From the NCBI GenBank assembly GCA_025084515.1, contig JAJAGP010001508.1:120727-184726 (forward strand): a stretch of 64,000 nucleotides of DNA, given 5' to 3'. Shown here piece after piece: positions 11,382-21,550 of this stretch (the stretch's first letter is position 1; each line of letters begins with the position of its first letter). Both the position numbers and the translations under genes were made by a program. The notes under the pieces are model-generated. The model was not told the origin of the DNA and searched no databases. It saw only the letters and a list, made by a program, of their open reading frames with translations. Source of the DNA: Ancistrus triradiatus. Its lineage: Eukaryota > Chordata > Actinopteri > Siluriformes > Loricariidae.

Positions 11382-11415
<34 letters not shown>

Positions 11416-11945
11416 AGGCAGCAGATCTCTCTCAACGGGTCTCCAGACTCTGTACGTATGTCACCTGGGTCAGTGTGAACCTGCTTTCAACTGTGAAGAG
11501 CACAGGGCGCCAGTGGCAAATTTGCCAATCCTGGTGTTCTCTGACAAATGCCAAGCGTCCTGCACAGTGTTGGGCTGTGAGCACAACCCCCATCTGTGGA
11601 CGTCAGGCCCTCATACCATCCTCATGGAGTCGGTTTCTAACGGTTTGTTTCTAACACATGCACATTTGTGGCCTGCTGGAGGTCATTTTGCAGGGCTCTG
11701 GCAGTGCTCTTCCCGTTCCTCCTTGCACAAATGCGGAGGTAGCGGTCCTGCTGCTGGGTTGTAGCCCTCCTACGGCGTCCTCCACATCTCCTGGTGTACT
11801 GGCCTGTCTCCTGGTAGCACCTTCAGCCTCTGGACACTACGCTGACAGACAGAGCAAACCTTCTTGCCACAGCTTGCATTGATGTGCCATCATGGATGAG
11901 CTGCACTACCTGAGCCACTTGTATGGGTTGTAGAGTCCGTCTCAT
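10906..11945 (-). pseudogene. Tc1-like transposase, family C, broken
   Basis: The start is at 11945 (MRRTLQPIQVAQVVQLIHDG, first helix-turn-helix). The catalytic region is at 10906-11240: LLMQDNARPHVAG contains the second catalytic Asp and SPDLNPIEHIWD the third acidic residue, followed by the family-typical RHLIRSMPRHCREVIQARGG. The first catalytic Asp is lost: the codon in the 'FTDES' position reads GTT (Val) near 11492. A G run of 31 bases at 11384-11414 replaces coding sequence, frames shift between about 11415 and 11870, and the normal stop is deleted. It is non-functional. Confidence 0.85.
11384..11414 (+). repeat. poly-G tract within Tc1 transposase
   Basis: Thirty-one consecutive G where other copies of this fish transposase family have ordinary coding sequence (a region resembling GTTGCAGGCAGC). 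It could be true slippage or a sequencing and assembly artefact; the flanks resume transposase similarity on both sides. Confidence 0.9.
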
Positions 11946-12103
11946 GCTACCACGAGTGTGAAAGCACCACCAACATTCAAAAGTGACCAAAACATCAGCC
12001 AGAAAGCATAGGTACTGAGAAGTGGTCTGTGGTCCCCACCTGCAGAACCACTCCTTTACTGAGTGTGTCTTGCTAATTGCCAATAGTGTGTGTGTATCTA
12101 TCA

Positions 12104-12362
12104 ACAGATCTCATTAACAAAAAGATAACGACATGTCAACACACTGTAGGGCAATTTGGTATACTTGTCATTAAATTTTTTTTTTAAATACACATGATGG
12201 CAATCACAGCACCATATGACACACACGCACACAAGCTGTCTTTCTGGTCACGCTGGTGGTGTGATTGCCATTATGTGTATTTACAAAATGAATGACAAGT
12301 ATACCAAACAGGGCCTTACAGTGTGTTGACATGTTATTACCTTACTGTTAATGAGATCTGTC
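12104..12362. mobile_element. palindromic MITE-like element
   Basis: Left arm 12104-12212 and right arm 12252-12362 are inverted copies. Matching blocks include CAGATCTCATTAAC, ACATGTCAACACACTGTA, TTTGGTATACTTGTCATT and TGGCAATCACA. The loop is about 40 bp. No coding sequence. Two arms of about 110 bp separated by a short spacer fit a foldback-type non-autonomous DNA element. It replaces the 5' terminus of the neighbouring Tc1 element. Confidence 0.75.
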
Positions 12363-13877
12363 ATAGCTAGGGATACACGAATATCAGTAAAAGTACCACA
12401 GCCCAAACTGGCTTGTAAATCTGACTCAGTATTGAATCAGATTTTCAACATCTTCTATACTAATGATAAAAACAAGCAAAAATAAATAAATAAAAAAACA
12501 CCACCATAAAAAGTTATAATGTTACATCTTTTAAATTAGCAGTCATGCAATGTTCCCACCAAACATGAATAGATTTAAAAACATTCACCTGTAAATAATT
12601 GTTTCTGTTATACTGGTATCAAATAAAAAATTTAAAGAAAGTTGTGCTTCAATGGATAAATGAGGAAATGTCATGAGGTTCTGCAGAAGATGGAAGATGG
12701 TTAATTGATTATTGACACTTTTTTCAGTGTCTGTACACATGATCATTTTAACAACAGCAAAAACAGTAGCAGGACGAGAGTATCATTGCTTATGATGAGG
12801 CTTTTCACTTAAGACACTATTTATTCTCTGGCTGAGGAAGACAATTATTTGAAATTGCACTCTATTAGTGCTGACGTCCTGGGGAGACTTGGTACTGGAA
12901 GCTCCTAGCTCCTGGTACAGGTGCAGACATGCAGCACCACACTTTTCTTTTTCTTTTTCCAGGACGGTCTCTCATGTGGCCCAATTTCTCACTAGTATTT
13001 CATGTTCTAATCACACCAGCACTGAGGACACAGCTACAAGAGAGCATGGCATGGCAACAACTAACAAACAAACAGCAATTATCTAGAAATCCACATTGTG
13101 AGGATTACGACATAGGCTTAGTTTATAGGGGGCAGGAGGGACGTGTCCCCTCAAAGTTTGGAGGGGGTAAAATGTCCCGCACAATAATTCCTGCTGACAG
13201 CATCCTTGTAATTTCGTTTTTTAACAGTGTCATGTATTTCCTCTTGGTTGTTAGATTTGGGCGTCATTAACACAATTATTATTAAATGTTATTTTTATAC
13301 AGTCACGGTTGTGTATTGTGAAGGAAGACAGGCAGAGTTGCTTTTTCACCCGCAGGTTCGTGCTGGATGCCCCCCGCCCCCAGTCACAAACAGCTGACAT
13401 GTTACTGATTCCGTCATAAGATTTAGTGACTTTTCAGACCCCTCGAGAGAGTTATTTTCCAAAACTTGAGTAGTGGCGAATCTAGTGACTTTTGTGCAAA
13501 CCATAGTACCGGTATACTCTTTGTGAATTTCAATGCAGTAATCAATATGTACGTATTGTTGTTGAATGAAAATATGCAAAATACTTCTAACAGGAATTAG
13601 GCCTTTAGGAAATATCGTTTCAGACAGGCATTGGGTCACAATTTAAAGGACACACTCACACCCACAAAACTACAAAAGACAAAGTCTTAGGGTCTACGCT
13701 GCAGAAAATATGTACAAACTATCCACTGCCACTCATTAAAAAAGCACGAACACACAACAATATAAGATCCTAAAGGTGTTACACATTAATTATTCAATAA
13801 ATGCTGTATTATGTCCGCAAAACACACCCATTTTTAGCTTCTTAAAATGTGATTAAAAATGAATAGACCATACTCAC
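12363..13877. other. smap1 intron 4, acceptor-distal part, unclassified
   Basis: No gene recognised. The 13110-13500 stretch (a GGCAGGAGGGACGTGTCCCC block and a later 'TAGTGACTTTTCAGACCCC' block) has the look of an old dispersed repeat, but I cannot name it. The rest is AT-rich intron. Confidence 0.5.
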
Positions 13878-13950
13878 AGAGTCAGCGGCTGCATTCTTGT
13901 CATAGTACTTCTTCTTCTCATACTTGTCCCTGATGAAGAACTCCACAGCT
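13878..13950 (-). CDS. smap1: smap1 exon 4 (end of ArfGAP domain)
   Basis: The reverse complement reads CCTCTCAG|A GCT GTG GAG ... GAC TCT|GTGAGT. With the CA left by exon 3 it restores Gln113, then AVEFFIRDKYEKKKYYDKNA (114-133) and AADS. Mammalian SMAP1 has the same QAVEFFIRDKYEKKKYYDKN block, so phase and acceptor are certain. The basic KYEKKKYYDK helix closes the ArfGAP fold. The upstream AG at 13960-13959 (TTAACAG) lies 8 nt before the used AG and would shift the frame if chosen. Confidence 0.97.
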
Positions 13951-15095
13951 CTGAGAGGCTGTTAAGGAAAAGACTCTGAGGACTATTTAACTGCAGTGCA
14001 CACTGAGACTACAAACACACACACAGACAGATGACAAAAAGAAAAAGAAACAGAAAACAAACAAGAAGGAATAATGAGATACTGAGACAAAGAGAGAAAC
14101 TTTTAAAAACCTCCACATCTGTGAAGATACTCGACAGAAAATGACTACTTTGTCCAGGACAAAAGGGGGAAAAAAATAAAGAGATTCAACCTGCTTAGCC
14201 TTGACACTGAACACCCAGAGAAAGCAAGTCATTAAAATGATCAATCCACTGACTTTAAGCAGTTATAAAAATCATTTTTAAATGATGTCAGTCTTACAGT
14301 GAAGCATTATATAGCTTCTGTGCCATATTTTCAAAGAACAAGAAAGACTAAGCTTATTCATATCAGAAACCAATGGTTCTTTATGACGGAGTAGTAACGC
14401 AATGATTAAGCATGGAAGGATGACATCGTAACATAAAAATTTTATAAAGACAAATTAATAATACAATAATTTAATAAAAACAAATCAATAAAACAACACT
14501 TTCAATCACACTGCCATCCATTTATATCACAGGTCCTAGCAATATAAATCTCGTATTATTACACTCAATGACTCAAAATCATCATAGCTTAACTCCCCTG
14601 AACTGTCCCCCTTCTATTGGCTGTCTTCAAGCTTTAAGGCGTTTTATTTGACTGAACCTGAGTAAACTACGAAAAATATGTTAGATGCTAACACATATAA
14701 AGATATTTTTTCCTATTGATGGTTTCCATTCATCTTACCACTGAAGTTTATCAGAATAACCAGACACCGTATTAAAAGCAAATCAATTTTCATTAAACAA
14801 GGATTTTCTTAAATGGTTCTTGTTGCCCCATCTTGTCTCAGTAAACTTCTAGACACTGCTAGAAGAACCTGAGCAACTGCATCTCAGAGAACAGATACAA
14901 TTATACTTTCACCATCTTACTCTAAACAAAAGTCCATTTTTCATGCTATTTGATGCTTTCATATGATCTACATTTTTTTCCACTAGATGTGGAAATGCAA
15001 GGTATGCATAAACTTTCTATTAATATATTAAGATCAATTACTCCTTTTATAATCTATAATTCAGTGATTATGGAGCCTCTACATATAGATCATAT
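13951..15095. other. smap1 intron 3, unclassified
   Basis: Contains the exon 4 acceptor region, followed by AT-rich sequence without a recognisable gene or repeat up to the SINE at 15096. Confidence 0.6.
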
Positions 15096-15286
15096 GGGAC
15101 TGTGGTAGCCTAGCGGGTAAGGTACTGGACTCTCAACAAGAAGGTCCAGGGTTCAAATCCCACCTCTGTCAAGCTGCCACTGTTGGGTCCTTGAGCAAGG
15201 CCCTTAACCCACAATTGCTTGGATTGTAAGACTGTATCAGTTGTAAGTCACTCTGGATAAGGGCGTCTGCTAAATTCTGTAAATGG
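15096..15286 (+). mobile_element. tRNA-derived SINE, family A (best copy)
   Basis: The tRNA-like head has an A box (TAGCCTAGCGGG, 15106-15117) and a B box (GGTTCAAATCC, 15150-15160) at normal RNA polymerase III spacing. The body follows (AAGCTGCCACTGTTGGGTCC...), then the tail CTCTGGATAAGGGCGTCTGC TAAAT, which resembles the conserved tail of fish V-SINEs. Other copies in the window: 22534, 34014 and 37170 (minus), and 41588, 46096, 47860 and 60228 (plus or tail only). The tRNA-like part is not a tRNA gene. Confidence 0.85.
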
Positions 15287-16577
15287 AAATGAAAATAGAT
15301 CAAACAAAATAGATCAAACAAATAAGTTGATCAAACAAATAAGTTGTTTGTTCACTGTCCAGCAGTCTCAGGTAATCACGGATCATCCAGCTTACCCTAC
15401 CCTATTGATATACATACCTCACTTTTGTCACAGTCATATCAAACCATTATTTTTACATCACTATAATACACTATCTAGTTGTTTTGACCTACAACAATTA
15501 ATCATGTCCTGTTTTATAAGAATAGATTTATAAAGTAAATCTGTCATCTACACTTCATAAAGGTTCCTGCATATCTTTATTTACACTGCACAAAGTATAA
15601 AGTCACATGCCACCTTGCAGTTCAAGTGCAAGAAGCCACCAAGAAACATGAATATGAATAGTAGTAAGAATGAATAGACAGAAATATCTGTAAAGAGCCT
15701 TAAGTTGGAGTGGTGCAGACATGGACCATGAAACATGTTATGTCTATCTATAGAAATACTGCAAAAAGTCTCTTCACTCTTCCACGCTCTGTTCATAGTG
15801 TAGCCAATTATTTTATTAAAATCAAGAGATGAGGAGCAGAGGCACAAAGCCCGACAGGGTCTTACCAAGAGAACAAATACAGCTAACCAGATGTGAATTT
15901 CCATTTGGGGAAAAAAGCTACATCGGAGATAAACCAAGCCCTGTCAAAAGCTTTTCTGAAAGCAGTTCATCTTAAGCCATCCAGCTTAACCAAACAGAAT
16001 ATTGTACTGCGCTGGTCAGCACAGAACACAGCAAAGATCACAGATAAGCCAGACAAACGGCAAGGAAATTTAATTAAAATGTGGAGAGATTGCAAAGAGA
16101 AGAGTATGGAATTAGCTGAGCTGTCACACACACCCAATTAGGCCACCTGTATGTGGAGCTAGAGGAGGAGGAGGAGGAATGGCAATGTCCAAGCAGACAC
16201 AAAGATAAACAAACAAAGGAACGAGTTGTTACTATTCTAGGCACTGTGTGTCAGTATGCAAGTCCAAGACATGGTGAAAGGGTTTGTTGGGAAAGCTGCA
16301 TGTTAATCTACAACAGGATACTGTATAATCCTGACGAATGCAGTAAAACACTTCTTGTTTAGCTTTGCACCCAAAGTTTACCTCATTAAGGATCCTGGGG
16401 TCATATCACTGACATTTATATTTAGCAAATTAGAATTGAGCTGCACAATGTAAGGCTATAAAGGCATTCTTCATGAGCCCAAGCATAGCCTTAGTGGTTA
16501 AGTTAAACATTAAGGCTTGGTATTTGTATTAACTGATCCTGTTATCACAGCTATTTAGTCAATTAAGGAACAAAATA
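15287..16577. other. smap1 intron 3, unclassified
   Basis: No gene recognised. Short direct repeats (AAATAGATCAAACAAAT type) at 15290-15345 follow the SINE. A GGA-repeat run sits at 16160-16178. Confidence 0.55.
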
Positions 16578-16701
16578 CAGTGATACCTCAGTTCTTGACC
16601 TCCTTGGAACTCATTGAATTCGGTTCTAGATCCATTTTGACTAGAAAAAAGTGTCTCGGTTTTCGTCGTTTGCTCGGTACTCGGTGCACTTGCATCTACA
16701 G

Positions 16702-18019
16702 TAGGGCTGGGCAGTATGGCCAAAAATTTCTCTCAAGGTATTTTAAGGATTGTACCGGTTTCACTGTATTTTTGTCCCGGGGGGGATTGTTGGGGGATAA
16801 GAGGCATTTCTATAAGTGTGTAGCTTACTCTACTGTCAGGAGTAAACAGAAAAAAAATGTGTGTGTGTGTGTGTGTGTGTATTTGTTTATTTATTAGAGA
16901 TTCACCGACTGCTCCGTTAAAAAAAAACATAGCAGGGGCTACTGGATTGTGCCTGACTCAGTGCTGTTGCTAGCTTTAGCTTCTTTGACCTTGTTTGCTT
17001 TGTGAAACTCTGTATATTCAGTGGGGTATTCTGATCGTTTTCGGAGTTGATCCTCCACGGCTTATTTTCACTAGGTATGTAATCTAAACAGCACGCTGCA
17101 AAAGTTTCCATGGTTGTGTCCAAAATGGATAACAAAGCCCTTAGTAGTTTCCCTAGTCCATCAATCAGTAATGAGGTAGTTAGGGAGATAATCTATCTAG
17201 TTGACTAGCTTAAGTAGCACTCAAAACACTTCTCATCCTTCTCATCATGTCAGCAAACAAATCCTTTAACATGTCTCCTAAACAAACTCTCGAGTGCCTG
17301 AAACTTTGAATTATGAACTGGCCCGAACTGAATTATGAATTAAAGTTAATAACAGCACTGTGCGGTTCATGAGGTTGACCGGCACAGAATTATATGACAC
17401 TGCTGAAGCTGAACACGCTAAAACGGCCGAATCCGTTTTATATATGTATATAATGAAGGCTTTAATTACTATAAGGTTTATTTCGCCCCACAAAATTACA
17501 CAAATCAAAATGCATGAAACAGTTGCCGAAAGTAAACAGACTGTATTGTGCAATCTGAAACGTTTTAAAGGCAGAGCTTAAAAGGGAGAGGTGCCTATTT
17601 TTGGCTGATGTAGTTTTACTTCAGTAAGACGTACCCAGAATTCTGTGGGTTACTCATTACTCTGAATCAGTCTTGAGAGTTGCAGCATTCGTAATGAGGT
17701 TCTTCTTTTGCATCTCCGATCTCGCTTTATAATCCAGTTCTGTTCCTTAATCTGATGGAGCTTTCCCAGCTGTTAACAGACTATTTCTAGCCTGTGGTGT
17801 ATGTTGTGCTACCTGGCAAGCGAGCTTTACCCAGCCTGCTGTTCAGTGATGTAGTTCTACTCAGAGCTCAGCAGCAGCGAAAAAATACTGTATAATTTGC
17901 TGCCTATTTATTAAAACTGTATTTCTGCTATTCACCAGTATGGAGGTATCTGAAAAATGCATACCATACGGGAAATTAACACCGATGTACCGGTTGAACA
18001 GGTATACCGCCCAGCCCTA
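16702..18019. mobile_element. hAT-like element, family A, inside Tigger element
   Basis: Terminal inverted repeats TAGGGCTGGGCAGTATGG (left) and TAGGGCTGGGCGGTATAC (right, inverted). It is flanked by a perfect 8-bp target duplication ATCTACAG at 16694-16701 and 18020-18027, which is the hAT signature. It contains a nested family B hAT from 16895 and a GT microsatellite at 16859-16880. No intact transposase. A related, more decayed copy starts at 30905 and a terminal fragment is at 24114. Confidence 0.9.
16895..17400 (+). mobile_element. hAT-like element, family B, nested fragment
   Basis: Starts with the terminus TAGAGATTCACCGACTG. The interior (GCAGGGGCTACTGG..., GTGTCCAAAATGGATA, TTAAGTAGCACTCAAAACAC) matches, in reverse, the copy at 31020-31723. 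Its right part (GAATTAAAGTTAATAACAGC, GGTTCATGAGG) matches the 3' side of the copy at 35654-36299. The right terminus was not recognised. Confidence 0.6.
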
Positions 18020-18840
18020 ATCTACAGTAGTAAATTCTTAGTGCAAATAAGTCTCCATGGGTCCTAAAAAGTTTAGCGATTACAGCCAACCGAAAGGAAC
18101 CAAGTCCTCCAAAACACAGGTTGCAGTTAGCTTAGAAGCTATGCTAGCACTCCGAGTTCATCAAAAGTGTGTTCGCTTTGCCTTTTCACTTCCAATCCAT
18201 TACTCACTAAATTACATGACATTTTATAACACTTTATTATAAAATAAGCTTTGTATCAATGACTTTGGCCAACTGTAGATTAATGAAAGTAAATTTTAAA
18301 CAGTAACTTACTTATCATTGGCTCTGCAATATAATGTATACAATGCTCTACCAAACCTGTAAAATACAATTCCACTTACATATATAATGACTTGTACAGT
18401 GTGGATTTTCTGGAGTATGGAACAGATGAATTCAATTTACCATATTTACTACATTTCCTATTAAAAAAATTTGCTTGGTATTCGTCATTTTATGTTCTTG
18501 ACAAGCCTTCTGGATCAAATTAAATAGGAGAACCGAGGTACCACTGTAGTGTCCACAAAAAACAGCCTTTCCCTTTACTTTATTTATTAAAATTATATTC
18601 CTTCTACTTCACTAACCCAGTATTGATTGATTATAAAGTTTAATACTTTAGTATTAAAGCAGAGAACCATCTGAACACAGCTGGAGTCTGTGCATACAGG
18701 ACAGGAGTTGGACAATTAATCATAGCATCACTTTATATAACACATTTTGACTACACATATCCCACATTAGTAACTCACATAGCATAGCAAACCCAGGCAC
18801 ACAGACAAACAGAAAGACATATACACAGTGGAGAGGATAC

Positions 18841-18926
18841 TGATCCGTTTGCGGCCGTCTGAAGTTGTCTGGCAGATGGGCTTCATACTGCTGTCGGGCC
18901 TTGGTGTTGCCCATGCTCTGCATGCT
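18841..18926 (-). CDS. smap1: smap1 exon 3 (ArfGAP domain)
   Basis: The reverse complement reads TGTGTTCAG|AGC ATG ... ACG GAT CA|GTATCC. It encodes SMQSMGNTKARQQYEAHLPD (85-104) and NFRRPQTD (105-112), plus two bases of Gln113. The mammalian block is CMQDMGNTKARLLYEANLPE NFRRPQTDQ, so the match is close throughout. This stretch forms the helices after the zinc finger that contact Arf. The donor CA|GTATCC lacks the usual G at -1 and is weak, but the phase with exon 4 is exact. Confidence 0.97.
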
Positions 18927-19308
18927 CTGAACACAGACATGACAAACAGAAAGAGAACAGAAGGGAACAAAATAGAAATGAGTATAACACACCATCACAG
19001 ATAATTCTATCAGTGTCTAATTACCATGAGTTTGTCTGAGCAAACCAAGAGCGAATTCCGAGAGAAAACATTGCAACAATAATTATTCAACAATATTGAA
19101 CACACAGTAAAGATGATAATATCTCCAGATAAGAATAGCTCAGTCTACCTGTTTTTAACATCTTAAATCTGAGGGTTGTCATTACACATGTTGATCCTGC
19201 TAAAATTCAGAAAGCTTGCTTGTATTCATAATACAATGCCTAAGCATTTATCACTTCAGCCAATAATAAACTAAATAAAAACAAAAAATAAAATAAAACA
19301 AAAAAAAC
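18927..19308. other. smap1 intron 2, acceptor side
   Basis: Polypyrimidine tract and acceptor for exon 3, then AT-rich sequence. No repeat recognised before the SINE at 19309. Confidence 0.6.
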
Positions 19309-19500
19309 GGCAGCAAAGTGGTGCAGTGATTAGCACTGTCGCCTCACAGCTCCAATATCTCCAGTTCGATCCCGACTCTGGGCTACGACTGTGTGGAGTT
19401 TGCCCGTCCTCCCTGTGTCCATGTAGGTTTACTCTAGATACTCCGGTTCCCTTCCACAAGATATGTGTGTTAGGTTAACTGGTGTTCATAAACTATCCTT
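19309..19500 (+). mobile_element. tRNA-derived SINE, family B
   Basis: The head GTGGTGCAGTGATTAGCACT with an A-box-like core, then GCCTCACAGC and a B-box-like CAGTTCGATCCC, then GTGTGGAGTTTGCCCGTCC. This is the common fish repeat with a 'GTGGCGCAGTGGTTAGCACTG' head. The tail with GAATG units is not present here because another element starts at 19520. Confidence 0.75.
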
Positions 19501-19519
19501 AGTGTTTGAGTCTATGTGC

Positions 19520-21115
19520 TAGGGGTGGGCAATGTGAAGATATTTTATTGCCCTACAGCAACACCATGTTCCCAGGAAGATCATAGACTTAATCCTGGAT
19601 TACTACAGTAACTTAAAATTAAGAGTCACTACCGAGTCAGGCACATTAAGCTGGCACCGCCTTGAGAAAGGCATAATAACAGGCTGCACCATATCAGCCA
19701 TCCTTTTCACCCTTGCCATGAACATGGTTGTCAAGTAAGCAGAGGTAGAGTGCAGGGGCCCCCTGATGAAGTCTGGAGTGCGACAGCCTCCAATAAGAGC
19801 TGGCGGAAGCTCGAGCTAGCAGGATGGTGTGAATGGGACAGCAAGAAGCTTGGACTAAATGGGAAAATGTGCTGCAGAGGAAGCTCACCTGGTCCAACAT
19901 CTGGAAAGCAGACTTCCATCGGATCAGGTACCTAGTCCAAGCTGTCTATGATGTCCTACCTAGTCCAGCAAACCTCCATGTCTGGGGTGTGTGAAACACA
20001 CCAACCTGCCCCCTCTGTCCAGGAAGGGGATCCCTGGAACACCTGCTTAGCAGTTGCCCAAAAGCCCTTGGGGATGGGCGTTATCGCTGATGCCACGGCC
20101 AGGTATTACAGGCAGTTGCTGAGAGTATAGCCACTGTCATTAGCACTGTCAAGGGCTACCACAAGCTGAAGCCCATCATGTTCCATAAAGCTGGAGAAAA
20201 GCCCTGGGCACCATCACAGGTACAGTCTGGTCTCCTCACCACTGCCACAGACTGGAAGCTGGAACTGGACTTTGGCAGGCAGCTGAAATTCCCAGCTAGA
20301 ATAACAACAACACGGCTTCAACCAGACATGATAATTTCGGATTCCACCAAGCAACTGATCATGCTGGAGCTCACAGTTCCCTGGGAAGAACGCATGGAGG
20401 CAAATGAGAGGAAGCGCGCCAAGTACCAGGAGCTGGTGGATGAATGCAGGAGGCAAGGCTGGCGAACTCGCTGTGAGCCTCTGGAGGTCGGCTGCAGAGG
20501 TTTTGCAGGACGATCCCTCTGCAGGGTTTTTACACTGCTGGGTATCACTGGTCAGGCAGAGAGGAAGGCAATCAGATCCGCAACTGAAGCCGCAGAAAAA
20601 GCCAGTAGGTGGCTTTGGATCAAGAAGGCAGAATCGTGGACAAACGCTGCTGGGACACAGGCCAGGGTCTGATCAACCTATGGCAGGGTCACCTGGGCGA
20701 GGGTGTCTGATGTTGAAAGACCCGAAACACCCCATGACCCCAGGTTACATCACTGATGATGTGTCCCGGCGCATCTGCATCTGTAGGATGTATCTACCAC
20801 CTTGTATTGTGATCAATTTTGTTATCATGACAGACAATATGCTTTTATGAGCAGATCGAGGATATTGTCAATGCTTAAGGAACACTGACCAGCTACTTGT
20901 TTCATTATAAAGAATGGAATTAGTTATGTTTAAATAGATGAAGTGCAGCATATTGTGAATAAAAATCACTTTGCTGAGTATGGAACAATATTTGAATAGT
21001 AGTTTTTAAGAATCTGTCGCTACTGGTGCATTTTGTCTGCGATCACATGCATCATGACAAATATCGTGTATCGTGAAAATGATATAATATTTTCATATCA
21101 TGTCGCCCACCCCTA
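19520..21115. mobile_element. hAT-like element, family E, carrying a LINE fragment
   Basis: Terminal repeats TAGGGGTGGGCAATGTGA at the left and TAGGGGTGGGCGACATGA at the right (inverted). The flanks CTATGTGC (19512-19519) and GTATGTGA (21116-21123) share six of eight bases, fitting an old 8-bp target duplication. The right interior (20840-21080) matches, in reverse, 59040-59200, so the family is dispersed. The middle, 19548 to about 20790, is a LINE 3' part. Confidence 0.7.
19548..20672 (+). pseudogene. non-LTR retrotransposon ORF, RT end plus REL endonuclease
   Basis: The first piece encodes reverse-transcriptase palm sequence (LEKGIITGCTISAILFTLAM near 19660-19725). After a deletion comes WKADFHRIRYLVQAVYDVLP (19905-19965) and a Cys/His zinc-binding region (CPLCPGRGSLEHLLSSCPKA in a shifted frame). 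The last open piece, 20178-20672, contains QPDMIISDSTKQLIMLELTV: a PD-x13-E arrangement followed by a Lys/Tyr-rich helix, as in the restriction-like endonucleases of R2/R4/NeSL-type LINEs. It ends with a stop at 20670-20672. Frameshifts and an internal deletion make it inactive. The clade assignment beyond 'REL-endonuclease LINE' is uncertain. Confidence 0.75.
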
Positions 21116-21119
21116 GTAT

Positions 21120-21196
21120 GTGATCTACGATGATTTGTCGATGTCTAGGGTTGTTTCTGCCTTGTACCACGTGTCGCCAGCTAGGCACCAGCGCGT
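21120..21196 (+). repeat. SINE family B tail fragment
   Basis: GATGTCTAGGGTTGTTTCTG CC followed by CAGCTAGGCACCAGC parallels 1290-1345. It is immediately followed by the Tc1 family C 3' end, so the two fragments are abutted. Confidence 0.5.
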
Positions 21197-21455
21197 TACA
21201 CACAATACCGAGCCTCATTTTGACTTGTTTTAAAGTTGGATCAGCCTGTAGTGTGTTTATCCACTTTAATTTTGTGTGTGATTCCAAATCCAGGCCTCCA
21301 TTGCTTAATAAATTTGATTTCCATTGATGTTTTTTGTGTGATTTTGTTGTCAGCACATTCAACTTTGTACAGAACAAAGTATTCAATGAGAATATTTCAT
21401 TCATTCAGATCTAGGATGTGTTATTTGAGTGTTTCCTTTATTTTTTGGAGCAGTG
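21197..21455 (+). mobile_element. Tc1-like family C, 3'-end fragment
   Basis: Starts in the last codons of the transposase region (GAGCCTCATTTTGACTTG), continues with the untranslated tail (AAAGTTGGATCAGCCTGTAG) and ends in the terminus GATCTAGGATGTGTTATTTG followed by AGTGTTTCCTTTA. It matches 10663-10905 in reverse. No coding capacity. Confidence 0.85.
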
Positions 21456-21463
21456 TGTGTGTA

Positions 21464-21515
21464 TGTTATATATATATATATATATACATATATTATATAT
21501 ATATATATATATATA

Positions 21516-21550
<35 letters not shown>

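Larger units (their letters stand above)
10663..12085 (-). mobile_element. Tc1-like element, family C (5' terminus lost)
   Basis: The transposase 3' side and its terminus lie at the left: AAGGAAACACTCAATAACAC near 10671, matching the inverted copy at 21422-21437. The right (5') side follows the fish family up to GTGTCTTGCTAATTGCCAATAG at 12066-12086 and then diverges into an unrelated palindromic element, so the second terminal repeat is missing. The element lies in intron 4 of smap1, in the same orientation as the gene. Confidence 0.85.
16578..18546 (+). mobile_element. Tigger/pogo-like element split by a hAT insertion
   Basis: Flanked by TA on both sides (16576-16577 and 18547-18548). Terminal repeats are CAGTGATACCTCAGTTCTTG at the left and, inverted, CAGTGGTACCTCGGTTCTCC at the right. 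After the insertion, ATG at 18057 starts MGPKKFSDYSQPKG; MGPKK is the typical start of Tigger transposases, and a sibling copy at 35104-36589 begins MGPKK|VSDNSQPKGK. Similarity ends after about 20 codons, so the enzyme is mostly deleted. Without the hAT insert at 16702-18019 the element is about 650 bp. Assignment to Tigger rests on the TIR style, TA flanks and this N-terminus. Confidence 0.75.

Noticed and set aside
15096..15176. Possible tRNA gene
   Set aside because: A and B boxes are present, but the acceptor and anticodon stems do not pair as a cloverleaf, and the same head occurs with a SINE body in several copies; it is a SINE head.
16578..18546. Retroviral or LTR element
   Set aside because: No direct terminal repeats, primer-binding site or gag/pol-like sequence; short inverted termini and TA flanks indicate DNA transposons. 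No endogenous retrovirus was recognised anywhere in the window.
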